DNA of 64,000 nt from Chitinophaga sp. CF418 (GCF_900142925.1 NZ_FRCN01000005.1:210128-274127); one strand, 5' to 3'. Shown: positions 37,832 to 47,861, counted from the stretch's first letter. The notes: generated by a model from the letters alone, not told the origin. Program-made: numbers and translations.

Positions 37832-38554
37832 ATGAAGATCTATACCACACTGCAAAAAGGGGAATACCATTTACATCATTGTGAAGATTACCTGTTTCTT
37901 GATAGAATTAACCCGCATACGATCGTTTGTGCAGTCATGGATGGCTGTACAATGGGAACAGATAGCTACTTCATCTCTACATTGACAGGAAAAATATTAC
38001 GGAAGATCGTCAAGGCAAAAAGTTATGTTGACTTTTATACACCTTCATCGACATCTCCCGCTGCGCAGCTGAAAGATATTATGCTCCAGCTTTTTAATGA
38101 GCTGAATATTTTCCGGAACCAACTGCAATTGGAAAGGAATGAGTTACTGACCACTCTCCTGCTATTCGTTGCTGACACGAAACAAGGTCAGGGTGCCATA
38201 CTGGTTGTCGGTGATGGAGTGATCAACGTAAACGGCGTCATAACGGTATTTGACCAGGAAAACAAGCCGGATTATCTGGGATATCATCTCTCTGAAGACT
38301 TTGATACATGGTATGAAAAGCAGCAGTGCATTCCGGTTAATGCGTTACAGGATATAAGTCTTGCAACTGACGGCATCACATCGTTTATTACGCTTCAGCC
38401 ATCTTCTGAAACGATAGACCCACTAAATCTGCTGCTGATCAACCAGGGACGCTCTGAGACTGACGAAATGCTGAATATGAAGTTAAAAAGCCTTGAACAT
38501 GAATATGGCATGAGACCGGGCGATGATCTGGCCGTGGTGAGGTTGATATTTTGA
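37832..38554 (+). CDS. PP2C-like protein phosphatase
   Basis: 240 residues from the ATG at 37832 (MKIYTTLQKGEYHLHHCEDY). PPM-type motifs are visible though weak: HHCEDYLFLD, CAVMDGCTMGTDS (the DG metal Asp), VVGDGVINVNG, SLATDGITSFI and the closing GDDLAVVRL. Likely a cytosolic serine/threonine phosphatase; its kinase or target is not nearby. It is divergent from the AraC gene at 37769. Confidence 0.8.
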   Translation: MKIYTTLQKGEYHLHHCEDYLFLDRINPHTIVCAVMDGCTMGTDSYFISTLTGKILRKIVKAKSYVDFYTPSSTSPAAQLKDIMLQLFNELNIFRNQLQLERNELLTTLLLFVADTKQGQGAILVVGDGVINVNGVITVFDQENKPDYLGYHLSEDFDTWYEKQQCIPVNALQDISLATDGITSFITLQPSSETIDPLNLLLINQGRSETDEMLNMKLKSLEHEYGMRPGDDLAVVRLIF

Positions 38555-38582
38555 CAGATCAAAGCGAACAATAACCAATAAT

Positions 38583-38624
38583 AAAAGCAAGAGGGCTATC
38601 GAAAGTGACAGCCCTCTTGCTTTT
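38583..38624. terminator. Bidirectional intrinsic terminator
   Basis: AAAAGCAAGAGGGCT (38583-38597) and AGCCCTCTTGCTTTT (38610-38624) are perfect 15-base arms with A and T tracts on both sides, between the convergent phosphatase and antiporter genes. Confidence 0.92.
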
Positions 38625-38625
38625 A

Positions 38626-40251
38626 TTAAAACTGTAACCTTATTTTCTCTTCTGCAAGGTCCAGCTGTGAAAAATGTTTACGGATGATCTCTTCATTAAA
38701 TTCCGCTTTCTTATTGATCTGCTTCAGCATCCTCCGCTGCTCTTTCAACAGTTCAAAATAAACAGTCCGGTAGCGTTTAACAGCATGTCGCCGGTTTACG
38801 TCTGTGCCATGCGATTCCGCATAACTTTGTAAAAAAGTATGTTCATTCTCCAGGCTGGATCTTAACTGCTGTAATAACCCATTCTCTTCCACATCGGTTT
38901 TAAACTTGTTATCGAGCGTATCCATGGCTACATACGCCAGTTTCTTCCTGACAAGGATCTCCTGCTCAAGCTCTGACATGAGGTAATCCGGCTCTTCCAG
39001 TTTCATTTTGCGGATGAGCCAGGGCAGTGTAAGCCCCTGAAGTACCAGCGTTACCAGTATCACCACGAAAGTGATAAAAAGGATCATATTACGCTGAGGA
39101 AATGGCTTGTCGCCCGCCATTATTGGAATAGACAAAGCTGCGGCCAGGGATACTACACCACGCATACCCGCCCAGCCAAATACAAGCGGCATACGCCAGC
39201 CCGGGCGACTATCCGCAGTCTTAATGAACCTGCTGATGAATACTGTAAATACAGAAGCACCCATTGTACTGAGAATGCGGGTAATAATCACTACTACTGA
39301 AATGATCAGTCCATACCAGATGGCCTCCTTCAGCGAGCTTTCGCCCAACTGATGCACTACAACGGGCAGTTCAAGACCTATCAGCATAAACACGATACCA
39401 TTCAGTACAAATCCTACCGTAGCCCATACATTAACGCCTTGTATACGGCTCAGGTGACTCAGAATGGAATTACGCCTGTTGGTCATAAAAAGGCCTCCAC
39501 TTACGACGGCCAGTACACCGGAAAAGTGAAAAGCCTCTGCGGTCATATACATCACATATGGGGCTACGAATGTCAGTACGGTATCCATACTGGGCGTTGT
39601 GGGCAGCCAGCGGTGAAGGGCATAGAATACGAACCCCACGGCAATACCCGTCGCAATCCCCATTATAATCACTACCACAAAACTGAGGGCGGCTTCATGA
39701 AATGAGAAAGACCCGGTAACAACTGCCGCCATTGCAAAACGGTATACAATCAAGCTGGATGCATCGTTCATCAGGCTCTCCCCTTCCACGATCGATGAAA
39801 GCCGCTTAGGCGCATCCACATCTTTCAATATCGTAGTAGCAGAAACTGCGTCAGGTGGGGAGATAATACCTCCCAGCAGAAAGCCCAGCGCCAATGTAAA
39901 ACCAGGAATGAGATGATTGGACACTACCGCTATCACACAGGACGTAAGCAGGACTATACCAAAAGCGAAGGAACCGATCACCCTGCGCCATTTCCAGAAC
40001 TCCTTCCAGGATGTGTACCAGGCAGCTTCATACAGCAAAGGAGGCAGAAAAATGAGGAAAATAAGCTCCGGATCAATGGAAATGACCGGCAGGCCGGGAA
40101 TAAAACTGATTCCCAAACCTCCCAGTACCAGTACAATGGGATAAGAGATCTTCAGACGTTGCGCCAGCATTACCAGCAACAGGATTGCCAGTATGAGGCC
40201 AATGTACAATACAAAAGTAGCATGCATAGCTACTAAAATAATACAATCCAT
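38626..40251 (-). CDS. Na+/H+ antiporter, CPA1 family
   Basis: 541 residues; an internal Met at codon 9 (40227) gives a start directly before the first helix and is equally likely. About 12 membrane helices, with IFLPPLLYEAAWYTSW, GGIISPPDAVSATTIL, VEGESLMNDASSLIVYR (Asn-Asp ion site) and FGWAGMRGVVSLAAALSIP, all typical of bacterial NhaP/CPA1 exchangers. A C-terminal cytosolic part of about 130 residues is helical. Exchanges Na+ or K+ for H+ across the inner membrane. Confidence 0.92.
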   Translation of the reverse strand: MDCIILVAMHATFVLYIGLILAILLLVMLAQRLKISYPIVLVLGGLGISFIPGLPVISIDPELIFLIFLPPLLYEAAWYTSWKEFWKWRRVIGSFAFGIVLLTSCVIAVVSNHLIPGFTLALGFLLGGIISPPDAVSATTILKDVDAPKRLSSIVEGESLMNDASSLIVYRFAMAAVVTGSFSFHEAALSFVVVIIMGIATGIAVGFVFYALHRWLPTTPSMDTVLTFVAPYVMYMTAEAFHFSGVLAVVSGGLFMTNRRNSILSHLSRIQGVNVWATVGFVLNGIVFMLIGLELPVVVHQLGESSLKEAIWYGLIISVVVIITRILSTMGASVFTVFISRFIKTADSRPGWRMPLVFGWAGMRGVVSLAAALSIPIMAGDKPFPQRNMILFITFVVILVTLVLQGLTLPWLIRKMKLEEPDYLMSELEQEILVRKKLAYVAMDTLDNKFKTDVEENGLLQQLRSSLENEHTFLQSYAESHGTDVNRRHAVKRYRTVYFELLKEQRRMLKQINKKAEFNEEIIRKHFSQLDLAEEKIRLQF

Positions 40252-40347
40252 TTTATTTACACATAACCGGATGGATTAATACAATAAATGCACTGACATT
40301 TATAAGAATGGTTATTTTTGCCAGCGTACATTTTAATCAAAGAAGAT

Positions 40348-42396
40348 ATGGAGCAGACAACCACGCTTAATCCGCTACTTCAGGCCTACAATACACCTTT
40401 TGATGTTCCTCCCTTTGGTAATATTTCGCATGAACATTACCTGCCGGCCTTTGAGGCGGCCATGAAGGAACATAGTAAAAATATTGAGCTGATCACAAAG
40501 CTGCAGACGCCGCCTTCTTTTACCAATACGATGGAAGCGCTTGAAAAAAGCGGTAAGCTGCTCCGCAATGTCAGCACCGTGTTCTTCAATCTTACTTCCG
40601 CCAACACCTCTCCCGAACTGGAAGCGATCTCCCGGCAGATAGCGCCGGTGCTGGCCAGACATGCTGATGATATTTATCTGAATGCAGCGCTGTTCTCCAG
40701 GATAAAAGCATTATATGAAAGACAGGACGCGCTTGAACTGACGGGAGAACGAAGCAAACTGCTGGAGAAGGTCTATAAAGATTTTGTACGCAATGGGGCT
40801 AACCTCGAAGCCGCCAAACAGGAAAGGCTCCGGGAGATCAATAAGAGCCTCTCCCTGCTCACTGTCCGTTTCGGACAGAACCTGCTGGCCGAGACCAATC
40901 ATTACGAACTGCTTGTTACCGATCAGAAAGACCTCGCAGGGCTTCCTGCTTCTCTTGTTGAAGCAGCCGCCCTGTCGGCAAAGGAAGCCGGTAAGGAAGG
41001 CTGGCGCTTTACATTGCATAATGCCAGTGTAATGCCGTTCCTGCAATATGCAGATCAGCGGCTTCTCCGGAAAGAGATCTACAATGCTTATATCAACCGT
41101 TGTAATCATGATGATGAACGGGACAACAAAGAGATCGTAACACAGCTGGCGGCCTTAAGAGCAGAAAAAGCCACCCTGTTGGGATATGCCTCTCATGCAC
41201 ATCTGATCCTGGAGGAAAACATGGCTAAAACACCCGATAAAGCCAATGAGCTGCTGCAACAGCTTTGGACGGCGGCATTGCCGGTATCCAAACAGGAAGC
41301 GAAAGAAATGCAGGCGCTCATGGACAGGGAAGCCAAAGGAGAACAACTGGCAGCCTGGGACTGGTTCTACTATGCAGATAAAGTAAGAAAAGAAAAATAT
41401 AACTACGATGCGGAAGCATTACGTCCATATTTCAAACTGGACAATGTACGCGAAGGGCTTTTCTTTGTAGCGAAGAAGCTGTACGGGCTGACTTTCCATC
41501 CGCTGAAAGACATTCCTGTATATCACGAAGAAGTATCCGCCTACGAAGTAAAAGATGATAACAACCAGTTGGTAGGTTTGCTGTACCTCGACTTCCATCC
41601 CCGCAGCTCCAAACGTGGCGGCGCGTGGATGACTTCTTACCGTAAACAATCATTGAATGAGAGCGGGCGTGTGGCTCCTGTTATCTCTATCGTCTGTAAC
41701 TTTTCCAGGCCTACCAATACACAACCGGCCCTGCTTACCCCGGATGAGGCAGAGACTTTCTTCCATGAAGCGGGACATGCATTACACGGGCTATTGTCCA
41801 ACGTGACATATGAAACGCTTTCCGGCACTTCTGTTCCCCGCGATTTCGTGGAACTGCCTTCACAGGTAATGGAGCACTGGGCTTTTGAGCCGGAAGTATT
41901 GGAACAGTATGCAAAACATTATGAAACAGGAGAGATCATTCCTGCTTCCATGGTGGAAAAGATGAAAGCAGCGATCAAATTCAACCAGGGTTTTGCTACA
42001 GTGGAATACCTGGCGGCTGCCCTGCTGGATATGAGTTATCATACCCTTGCTCCTGGCAAGACCATTGTGCCCCTTGTATTTGAGAAAGAAGAAATGGAGA
42101 AAATAGGGCTGATACCTCAGATCGCTCCGAGGTATCGCAGTACCTACTTTCAGCATATATTCGCAGGTGGCTATTCAGCCGGATATTACAGCTATATTTG
42201 GTCAGAAGTACTGGACAGCGATGCCTTTGCTGCTTTCAAAGAAGCAGGCAACATCTTCGATGCAGCAACAGCCACATCTTTCAGAAAGAATATCCTCGAA
42301 AAAGGAGGTACAGAAGAACCGATGGAATTGTATACCGCCTTCCGTAAAAGAGAACCTGATGTAAAGTACCTGCTGCAACACAGGGGACTGGAATAA
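40348..42396 (+). CDS. M3-family metallopeptidase (peptidyl-dipeptidase Dcp/oligopeptidase-like)
   Basis: 682 residues from the ATG at 40348 (MEQTTTLNPLLQAYNTPFD), the usual family start. No signal peptide, so cytoplasmic. The zinc motif H473-E-A-G-H477 lies in FFHEAGHALHGLLS, with the further ligand Glu in DFVELPSQVMEHW. The C-terminal Tyr/His-rich loop FAGGYSAGYYSYIWSEVLD is a substrate-binding feature of M3 enzymes. Cleaves short peptides; length fits Dcp. Single-gene unit ending at a terminator. Confidence 0.93.
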   Translation: MEQTTTLNPLLQAYNTPFDVPPFGNISHEHYLPAFEAAMKEHSKNIELITKLQTPPSFTNTMEALEKSGKLLRNVSTVFFNLTSANTSPELEAISRQIAPVLARHADDIYLNAALFSRIKALYERQDALELTGERSKLLEKVYKDFVRNGANLEAAKQERLREINKSLSLLTVRFGQNLLAETNHYELLVTDQKDLAGLPASLVEAAALSAKEAGKEGWRFTLHNASVMPFLQYADQRLLRKEIYNAYINRCNHDDERDNKEIVTQLAALRAEKATLLGYASHAHLILEENMAKTPDKANELLQQLWTAALPVSKQEAKEMQALMDREAKGEQLAAWDWFYYADKVRKEKYNYDAEALRPYFKLDNVREGLFFVAKKLYGLTFHPLKDIPVYHEEVSAYEVKDDNNQLVGLLYLDFHPRSSKRGGAWMTSYRKQSLNESGRVAPVISIVCNFSRPTNTQPALLTPDEAETFFHEAGHALHGLLSNVTYETLSGTSVPRDFVELPSQVMEHWAFEPEVLEQYAKHYETGEIIPASMVEKMKAAIKFNQGFATVEYLAAALLDMSYHTLAPGKTIVPLVFEKEEMEKIGLIPQIAPRYRSTYFQHIFAGGYSAGYYSYIWSEVLDSDAFAAFKEAGNIFDAATATSFRKNILEKGGTEEPMELYTAFRKREPDVKYLLQHRGLE

Positions 42397-42408
42397 TATT
42401 GACAGTAG

Positions 42409-42435
42409 CCGGTAGCCTTAAGGCTGCCGGTTATT
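42409..42435 (+). terminator. Terminator of the M3 peptidase gene
   Basis: CCGGTAGCC (42409-42417), loop TTAA, then GGCTGCCGG (42422-42430) with one T-G pair and TTATTTTAT behind, 12 bases after the stop. Confidence 0.75.
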
Positions 42436-42751
42436 TTATCAGGATGACGCTGCCCTGCTGTTGTATAGCCTGATGCATATTATCCAGGTAGGTGATTGTC
42501 CATAAATAAGTACCGGAAGGCAACGGTTGTCCCTTCAGATCTCCCCTCCATCCGTCATTCACATTTGTATTTACATATATCAATTGTCCCCAGCGATTGT
42601 AAACAGACATTCTGAAATCGCTAACCTTGTCAAACACTCTTACCCGGAATATATCATTCACGCCATCCCCGTCAGGACTGAATGCATTCGGCACAAACAC
42701 CGCACATTTATTGGAGGCTACTGCAACGTCTAGGATAATGCGTTTAGTTTG
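42431..42751 (-). pseudogene. Orphan T9SS sorting domain (gliding-motility-associated C-terminal domain)
   Basis: The open frame encodes NKCAVFVPNAFSPDGDGVND followed by FRVRVFDKV, YNRWGQLIYV, NDGWRGDLKG, LPSGTYLWTITY and GSVILIK, the complete C-terminal type-B sorting domain of T9SS cargo. It is only about 105 codons, begins at an in-frame TAG (42752-42754) and has no ATG, signal peptide or cargo domain. It is therefore the 3' remnant of a once larger secreted protein. Confidence 0.85.
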
Positions 42752-42860
42752 CTATACAGTTCAGATATAAAAAGGTCGGGAAATTCCTTGCATTCTCACC
42801 ACAGGTCTACATTTCGAAAGCTACTATTAATTGATATTTTTTCATAATAACTTATTATAA

Positions 42861-43457
42861 TTATAATCGCTTATGCAGATTTTCTTTCACGGTAGCGAAC
42901 CATTCATCTTTTAAGATGCTTAAAATGATAGTGCTTCTCCGGGTACCATCCGGGTTAGCGGCACAGCTTCGCATGATCCCTTCCACGGTACATCCGATGC
43001 TTTTCATGGCAGCTATACTCCTTTCATTCGTATGGGCAGCCCTGAATTCCACACGTTCTATATCCATCCGTTCGAAGGCATATTGCAGCAGCAGGTACTT
43101 ACAGTGTTTGTTCAGTCCTGTACCCTGAAACTCCTTGCCATACCAGGTATACCCCAGCTGTAACGTACTGTTTGCCAACTGTATATCATAAAAGCGCGTG
43201 CTGCCTGCATACTTCTGCAGCTGTTTATCAAATACAATAAAAGGGTATTCTTTTCCTTCATTGCGGCCATCTACGGCTGCACGGATGTACTCTCGCATAA
43301 TACCAGGGCTGTTGGGGGGTATCACTGCATATTTCCAGATATCAGGTTCCGTTTGCGTAAAGGGTATAAGATATTCATCATCAGCTAATGTGAGAGGGCG
43401 AAGTAATACTCTTTCGTCTTGTAAGGTGACATTATCTGAAAAATTGAGTACTGCCAT
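42861..43457 (-). CDS. GNAT-family (RimJ/RimL-type) N-acetyltransferase
   Basis: 198 residues. RimJ/RimL-type signatures: VLLRPLTLADDEYLIPF at the start, LGYTWYGKEFQGTGLNKHC (acetyl-CoA loop) and FRAAHTNERSIAAMKSIGC at the end. Acetylates an unknown amine or protein N-terminus. It lies between relics of secreted-protein genes but looks intact. Confidence 0.9.
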   Translation of the reverse strand: MAVLNFSDNVTLQDERVLLRPLTLADDEYLIPFTQTEPDIWKYAVIPPNSPGIMREYIRAAVDGRNEGKEYPFIVFDKQLQKYAGSTRFYDIQLANSTLQLGYTWYGKEFQGTGLNKHCKYLLLQYAFERMDIERVEFRAAHTNERSIAAMKSIGCTVEGIMRSCAANPDGTRRSTIILSILKDEWFATVKENLHKRL

Positions 43458-43636
43458 GATGGGTTGTTTTCAAATGTGTGTTTACAAATATACTTATTCC
43501 GGATACTCACACATTTAGATTTCTATGGAAACGGGGAAAGTGCCACCAAAGACATCGCAAGAGAGCAGATAACCAGCCTTTCGGCCCTGACAGATATATG
43601 TAAACGGTACTTGAGTGGTAAGTATACCAAACTGGA

Positions 43637-43834
43637 TTAAAGGACCGTGCCTTTATGCGTTGGCTGCTCTTCATTGTTCACATGTACATAGATCTCCCTG
43701 TTGAATGCGCCCGGTTCACCGGCATGAAATATTCCTTTAATAGTACCGCTCTCTCCGGCCTTTAGCACTTCTTTGGGCCAGGTCAACTCAATTTTTGTTG
43801 TAGCTACGTCGGAAGACGCTGATACTGTCAGGAC
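43637..43834 (-). pseudogene. Relic of a DUF1573-like protein C-terminus
   Basis: The minus-strand frame between an in-frame TAA (43835-43837) and a TAA (43637-43639) reads TTKIELTWPKEVLKAGESG, then TIKGIFHAGEPGAFNREIYV and HVNNEEQPTHKGTVL. This is the beta-strand pattern of the last part of DUF1573 domains (P-x-x-x-L-K-P-G-E-S-G-x-I, then V-x-x-N, G-x-V). No start codon or N-terminal part remains. Confidence 0.65.
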
Positions 43835-43865
43835 TTATTTCCTGAGAGGCTATGTGAAGGATAAG

Positions 43866-43902
43866 ATATAAAAAAAGACATCTCAACTTTCGTTGAGATG
43901 TC
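43866..43902 (-). terminator. Terminator of the lipoprotein gene at 43927
   Basis: GACATCTCAAC (43877-43887) and GTTGAGATGTC (43892-43902) form a perfect 11-bp stem; on the minus strand TTTTTTT follows. Confidence 0.9.
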
Positions 43903-43926
43903 CCTGCTCATTTATTCTATTGGTAT

Positions 43927-44775
43927 TTATTCTTTAGGTATCCGTTCGTAACTGATCTTAAAATCTGTTACTTTCTCAAACAATGTCACACCAGCCCTTA
44001 TTTTCTTTTTATGGGCTTTTGCTGTGACAGGATCATTCTCATTATCGTAGGTGTAAACATTGGTAGTTGTGGTCGTAGAATCTCCCGTAGGATATACCGT
44101 AACCTGTGTCAGCATATTATTAGCCGACAGATAGGTAATGCCTCTTTCATAATTTAAAAGGAAAATAGCTGATGGTTTGCTCATGAAGTTTGCCTTATCA
44201 TCATAAGTATAAGACGTTGTAACTGTATCTTTACTTTCCTGCCTGTTTTTTATTTCCAGTGTATGCAATCTGGTTATATTTCCCGATGAATCCCACACAA
44301 GCAGATCTTTTTTATAGATTCCAAAAGGATAGTCCGCACCATAAGTTATCGTCTTGTGATAGATAGCTGTAAGATGGCCATTGGCATCGTAATCAAGGCT
44401 GTCGTACCGGTCTATTATTCCTCCGGAATAAATGTCTACCCTGGACACTTTACCGACATCATTATAACTGTAGGCGTTTGTCAGGCGCTGGTCATAATTC
44501 CACAGCTTCGAAACGAAGACCTGTGTTAATCTTCCATTTTCATATACGGGAGCCCCAAAGTGGTCGTACACGAGACCATTATTATCTATTTCCATAATTC
44601 TAAATGCATTGGGCATTTTTAGTTTGTTATAACCCTGCAGGATGCCTATTCCCTCGTCAGCCTGGGCATTATAAATGGATTGAAAAACTTTCAGCGTAGG
44701 CTTTGCCGGGTCATTTTTTTCGCAGGCAATGGATAATATAACCAGTACAACTGCACTTAATAAGCGCTTTTTCAT
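43927..44775 (-). CDS. Lipoprotein with YD-like repeats, unknown function
   Basis: 282 residues. A signal sequence with lipobox LSIAC (Cys18) is followed by a beta-rich protein with repeated Y-x-Y-N/D-D/E segments (NAYSYNDVGKVSRVDIY, DSLDYDANGHLTAIYH, TTSYTYDDKANFMSKPSA, NVYTYDNENDPVTAK). These resemble the YD/RHS-like repeats of DUF4595-type Bacteroidota lipoproteins. Probably on the surface or in the periplasm. Ends at its own terminator. Confidence 0.8.
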   Translation of the reverse strand: MKKRLLSAVVLVILSIACEKNDPAKPTLKVFQSIYNAQADEGIGILQGYNKLKMPNAFRIMEIDNNGLVYDHFGAPVYENGRLTQVFVSKLWNYDQRLTNAYSYNDVGKVSRVDIYSGGIIDRYDSLDYDANGHLTAIYHKTITYGADYPFGIYKKDLLVWDSSGNITRLHTLEIKNRQESKDTVTTSYTYDDKANFMSKPSAIFLLNYERGITYLSANNMLTQVTVYPTGDSTTTTTNVYTYDNENDPVTAKAHKKKIRAGVTLFEKVTDFKISYERIPKE

Positions 44776-44919
44776 AGGTTTAGAATATATGCTAATTTAA
44801 AGTTCCAGATTGCCAGGGATTTATGGCAAATCTGACCAAAGTTTCTGTTTACAAGTAAGTCACAAATATAATATAATTAGAATATAATTACTTTAAAACA
44901 TTCCGTCCAGGCGCATAAA

Positions 44920-44960
44920 CGAAGAGAGGGCATCCGCTAAAGCGGGATGCCCTCTCTTCG
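44920..44960 (-). terminator. Terminator of the YfhO gene
   Basis: An 18-20-bp stem (CGAAGAGAGGGCATCCGCT with AGCGGGATGCCCTCTCTTCG, one bulge), 18 bases beyond the stop on the minus strand. Confidence 0.85.
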
Positions 44961-44977
44961 TATTAAAACACTTCAGT

Positions 44978-47494
44978 TTATGCTTTTGTTGCCCTGTTCT
45001 GCCTCCACAATACAAAGATGCTGCCTGCGATTGTTAGCCACAACAGGATATTTGCGATGTATACCAGTTTCTGACCGGTATAATAAGAAGCAGGTTCAAA
45101 TTTGAATTCGATGGTATGCTGCCCGGCTGGTACTGCAATGCCACGCAGAATGTAGTTGACATTCGCATAAGCCGTTTCCTTGCCATCAATATAAGCGTTC
45201 CAGCCATCCGGATAATACACCTCACTCAATACTGCAAACTGGTTGCTGTTTGCGCTTGTAGCATATTTGATAGCATCGTTATCGTAGCTTACCAGCTTGA
45301 TGGTAGCAGCAGAATCAAAAACGGGTTGGCTGGTGATTGCTTTGAGAGCATTGTCAATGATCACCGTGTCCTTCGGATTCAGGTGATCCAGGGCTTTAAT
45401 AGCTTCAATCGGACCATTTACATACCGGACATGTTTGATGAACCAGGCGGCTCCCAGTGCGTCAGGATTACGCTGTACCACCGGCACTGGCTGCTGCTGG
45501 TCCTGTGAACGGGTGATCACATAACGTGTATCCAGCATATTCAGGACTCCCATATTCAGACCTGCGCCAGGTTTTGCAAACTGGTTTTCGATGATATCCT
45601 GGTACGTACGCAGTTTAGCGGCATGGTAACCACCTACTGAACGGTGATAGTAAGAGGTAACAGCATCATTGAAAGGATCGCCGGTAGACAGGTTTAACAC
45701 CCTGTAATGCGGGTCAGTATCCTGTAGGATCTGCTGATCGGCAGGCGTTGGTGCAAAGTTACCTGCCTGGTAGCTGGATTCATCCTGGTAGTTTTCGCTG
45801 TTGAGGTATTTTTTAGCAACTATCAGCAGGTCTACGGTATTTACCAGTATGAATGCAGAGAGGATCACGACAGGTTTTGCGATATTCTTCATATAGCAAT
45901 ACAAGCCCAGGATAACCAGCATCCAGATCCACAATATGTGTCCGATACCTCCGGCAAACATGGCCTTTCTGTCAGCGATAATACCTTGCAGGATGCTGTT
46001 GGCCACTGTGGAGTTAGCCTGTTGCGTAAAGCCATCCAGGATCTGGGTATCATAGCTGCCTTTATAATCGCTGAAGACATATACCAGACCTGCAAATACA
46101 ATTACACCACCACTTACATACAGGATCTGTTTGAAATTCTTCTGCAGGAACTCCTTTGCATCAGGAGCAAAGAATACCCTGTCCAGTGTTAATACCGCCA
46201 TTAAGGGCAGTAATAACTGCGGGATGATCAGCGCCATGGAAGGAGCCCTGAACTTATTGTAAAGTGGCAGATGCTCGAACAGTATCCTGTTGAATCCTGC
46301 GAAATAACTGCCCCAGGCAATAAAGATCATTAAAACGGTAGCTGCCAGTATCCACCAACGGGTCACTATATCCACCTTAGTGCTGCCGTTTCCGACAAGC
46401 ACTACCAGGCCAATGATAGCCAGGAAGCAAACTAATGCGCCGCTATAGGGAGGGCCGGCAGTGAAGGGAGCAACACCACCCCAGTATTTAGGCAAGGTTG
46501 CTGCTACCTGACTTGCCTGTGCTTCGGGAACATTCTGTTGTGTGAGTGCTGAGACAACTTTTGATTCGGGACTCAGGTGTTCACCAGAACCACCGCCAAA
46601 AGCGTTTGGCATCATCAGTACAAATGTTTCGCTCATGCCCAGGCTATAGGAGAATGCATAACTTTCATCCAGCCCTTCGGTTTTGGTCTGTGTCAGCTTA
46701 CCATCTTCCGAAAGATCTACCGTCTTACCACCACGCATGGTATATTTTGAATACTCGTAGGTGGTCAGCAGGCTTTGAGAAACGTTGGCCACACCAATCA
46801 GTCCGCCGATAAGGGCAAGACCTAAGGCGATGACCATATGTTTGAACTCTTTCTGCATCACCCACATGATGATATAACCAATGGTCATAATACCCAGGGT
46901 GATCAGCAGATAATAGGTTACCTGCGGGTGGCCTGCACCTATTTCCAATGTGGCAAACAATGCAGCCACAGCCAGTCCGAGTATATACTTCTTTCTGTAG
47001 ATCAGTACCAGTCCGGCCAGTAATCCAGGCATATAAGCAATAGCCATCATTTTTGTCTCGTGACCTACGGAAATAATGATGGGGTCATAAGTGGCATAGG
47101 CAAAACCCAGGCTACCCAATACAGCTGCCAATACATTTACGCCATAGGCCATTCCCAGGATGTAGAAGCATAAACAGGCCACAAAAAAGTAGCTGGCCGG
47201 CTTGGGCAGGTAAAACTGCAGGAGACGGCCAAAATCAGGCAGGAAGCCCTTTGAGTCCATCGCTATCTGGTAGTTTGGCATACCGCTGAACAGGTGGGTA
47301 TTCCACAGCGGGAAATGACCGTGCGCTGCCTTATAATTAAAAGCATCCTGCGCCATCCCTTTCCAGTGTACAATATCGGTCTGTTGTAAGACCTTGCCTT
47401 CCAGCGCCGGGCTGCAATATACCAGCGCAACTATCAAAAAGACAGCAATTGCTACCACGTGCGGAATGATCTTCTTCCAGGAAAAACTGTTCAT
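44978..47494 (-). CDS. YfhO-family membrane protein (GT-C glycosyltransferase-like)
   Basis: 838 residues with about 13 membrane helices and a C-terminal soluble beta domain (VLSEVYYPDGWNAYIDGKET, then VPAGQHTIEFKFEP). The N-terminal loop ALEGKVLQQTDIVHWKGMAQ and GHFPLWNTHLFSGMPNYQ are YfhO/GT-C features; these proteins use lipid-linked sugars to glycosylate envelope polymers or proteins. The substrate is not known. Single-gene unit. Confidence 0.9.
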   Translation of the reverse strand: MNSFSWKKIIPHVVAIAVFLIVALVYCSPALEGKVLQQTDIVHWKGMAQDAFNYKAAHGHFPLWNTHLFSGMPNYQIAMDSKGFLPDFGRLLQFYLPKPASYFFVACLCFYILGMAYGVNVLAAVLGSLGFAYATYDPIIISVGHETKMMAIAYMPGLLAGLVLIYRKKYILGLAVAALFATLEIGAGHPQVTYYLLITLGIMTIGYIIMWVMQKEFKHMVIALGLALIGGLIGVANVSQSLLTTYEYSKYTMRGGKTVDLSEDGKLTQTKTEGLDESYAFSYSLGMSETFVLMMPNAFGGGSGEHLSPESKVVSALTQQNVPEAQASQVAATLPKYWGGVAPFTAGPPYSGALVCFLAIIGLVVLVGNGSTKVDIVTRWWILAATVLMIFIAWGSYFAGFNRILFEHLPLYNKFRAPSMALIIPQLLLPLMAVLTLDRVFFAPDAKEFLQKNFKQILYVSGGVIVFAGLVYVFSDYKGSYDTQILDGFTQQANSTVANSILQGIIADRKAMFAGGIGHILWIWMLVILGLYCYMKNIAKPVVILSAFILVNTVDLLIVAKKYLNSENYQDESSYQAGNFAPTPADQQILQDTDPHYRVLNLSTGDPFNDAVTSYYHRSVGGYHAAKLRTYQDIIENQFAKPGAGLNMGVLNMLDTRYVITRSQDQQQPVPVVQRNPDALGAAWFIKHVRYVNGPIEAIKALDHLNPKDTVIIDNALKAITSQPVFDSAATIKLVSYDNDAIKYATSANSNQFAVLSEVYYPDGWNAYIDGKETAYANVNYILRGIAVPAGQHTIEFKFEPASYYTGQKLVYIANILLWLTIAGSIFVLWRQNRATKA

Positions 47495-47861
47495 AGATCT
47501 TGTTGTTATTTTCTATACTGTTACTGATGAATACTAACCGCCTCTAAATCAGCCGACTGGCATCCAATTATGTTCTTGGTTAAATCTTATACTATTATTT
47601 AAAATAATAATGGGAGGCAATTTATGCTTAAATGTTAATCTTTCAAAGTGTTATAAAATAAGATATAATTAAAATGTCGGGGAAAAGTGGTTTGAGGGCG
47701 GGATGGGAAGTGCGGTGCAGGTACCTTCGGAAGATAGTGAAAGGTTTATAGGACAGATGTAATATGTGAGGATTTATGTATTCTTTTTTTTGTTAACGTC
47801 GCATTAACTAAAAACCATAAATTGTTTGGTAGTATTGTGGTAGAAAATAATTGTTCGGGTT
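47495..47861. other. AT-rich divergent intergenic region
   Basis: No reading frame or repeat stands out in these 367 bases between YfhO (minus) and the plus-strand gene at 47862. TTTG at 47825-47828 could be a -33 box, with a poor -7 match (TAATTGTT) at 47848-47855. Confidence 0.4.

Larger units (their letters stand above)
43458..43926. other. Degraded region with gene relics
   Basis: About 470 bases between two intact minus-strand genes. The right half holds the DUF1573-like relic (43637-43834) and the terminator at 43866-43902. The left half has a plus-strand frame without a start that encodes about 40 residues ending KRYLSGKYTKLD and a TAA at 43638-43640, meeting the relic tail to tail. 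Its codons look protein-like but I do not recognise the family. Confidence 0.5.
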
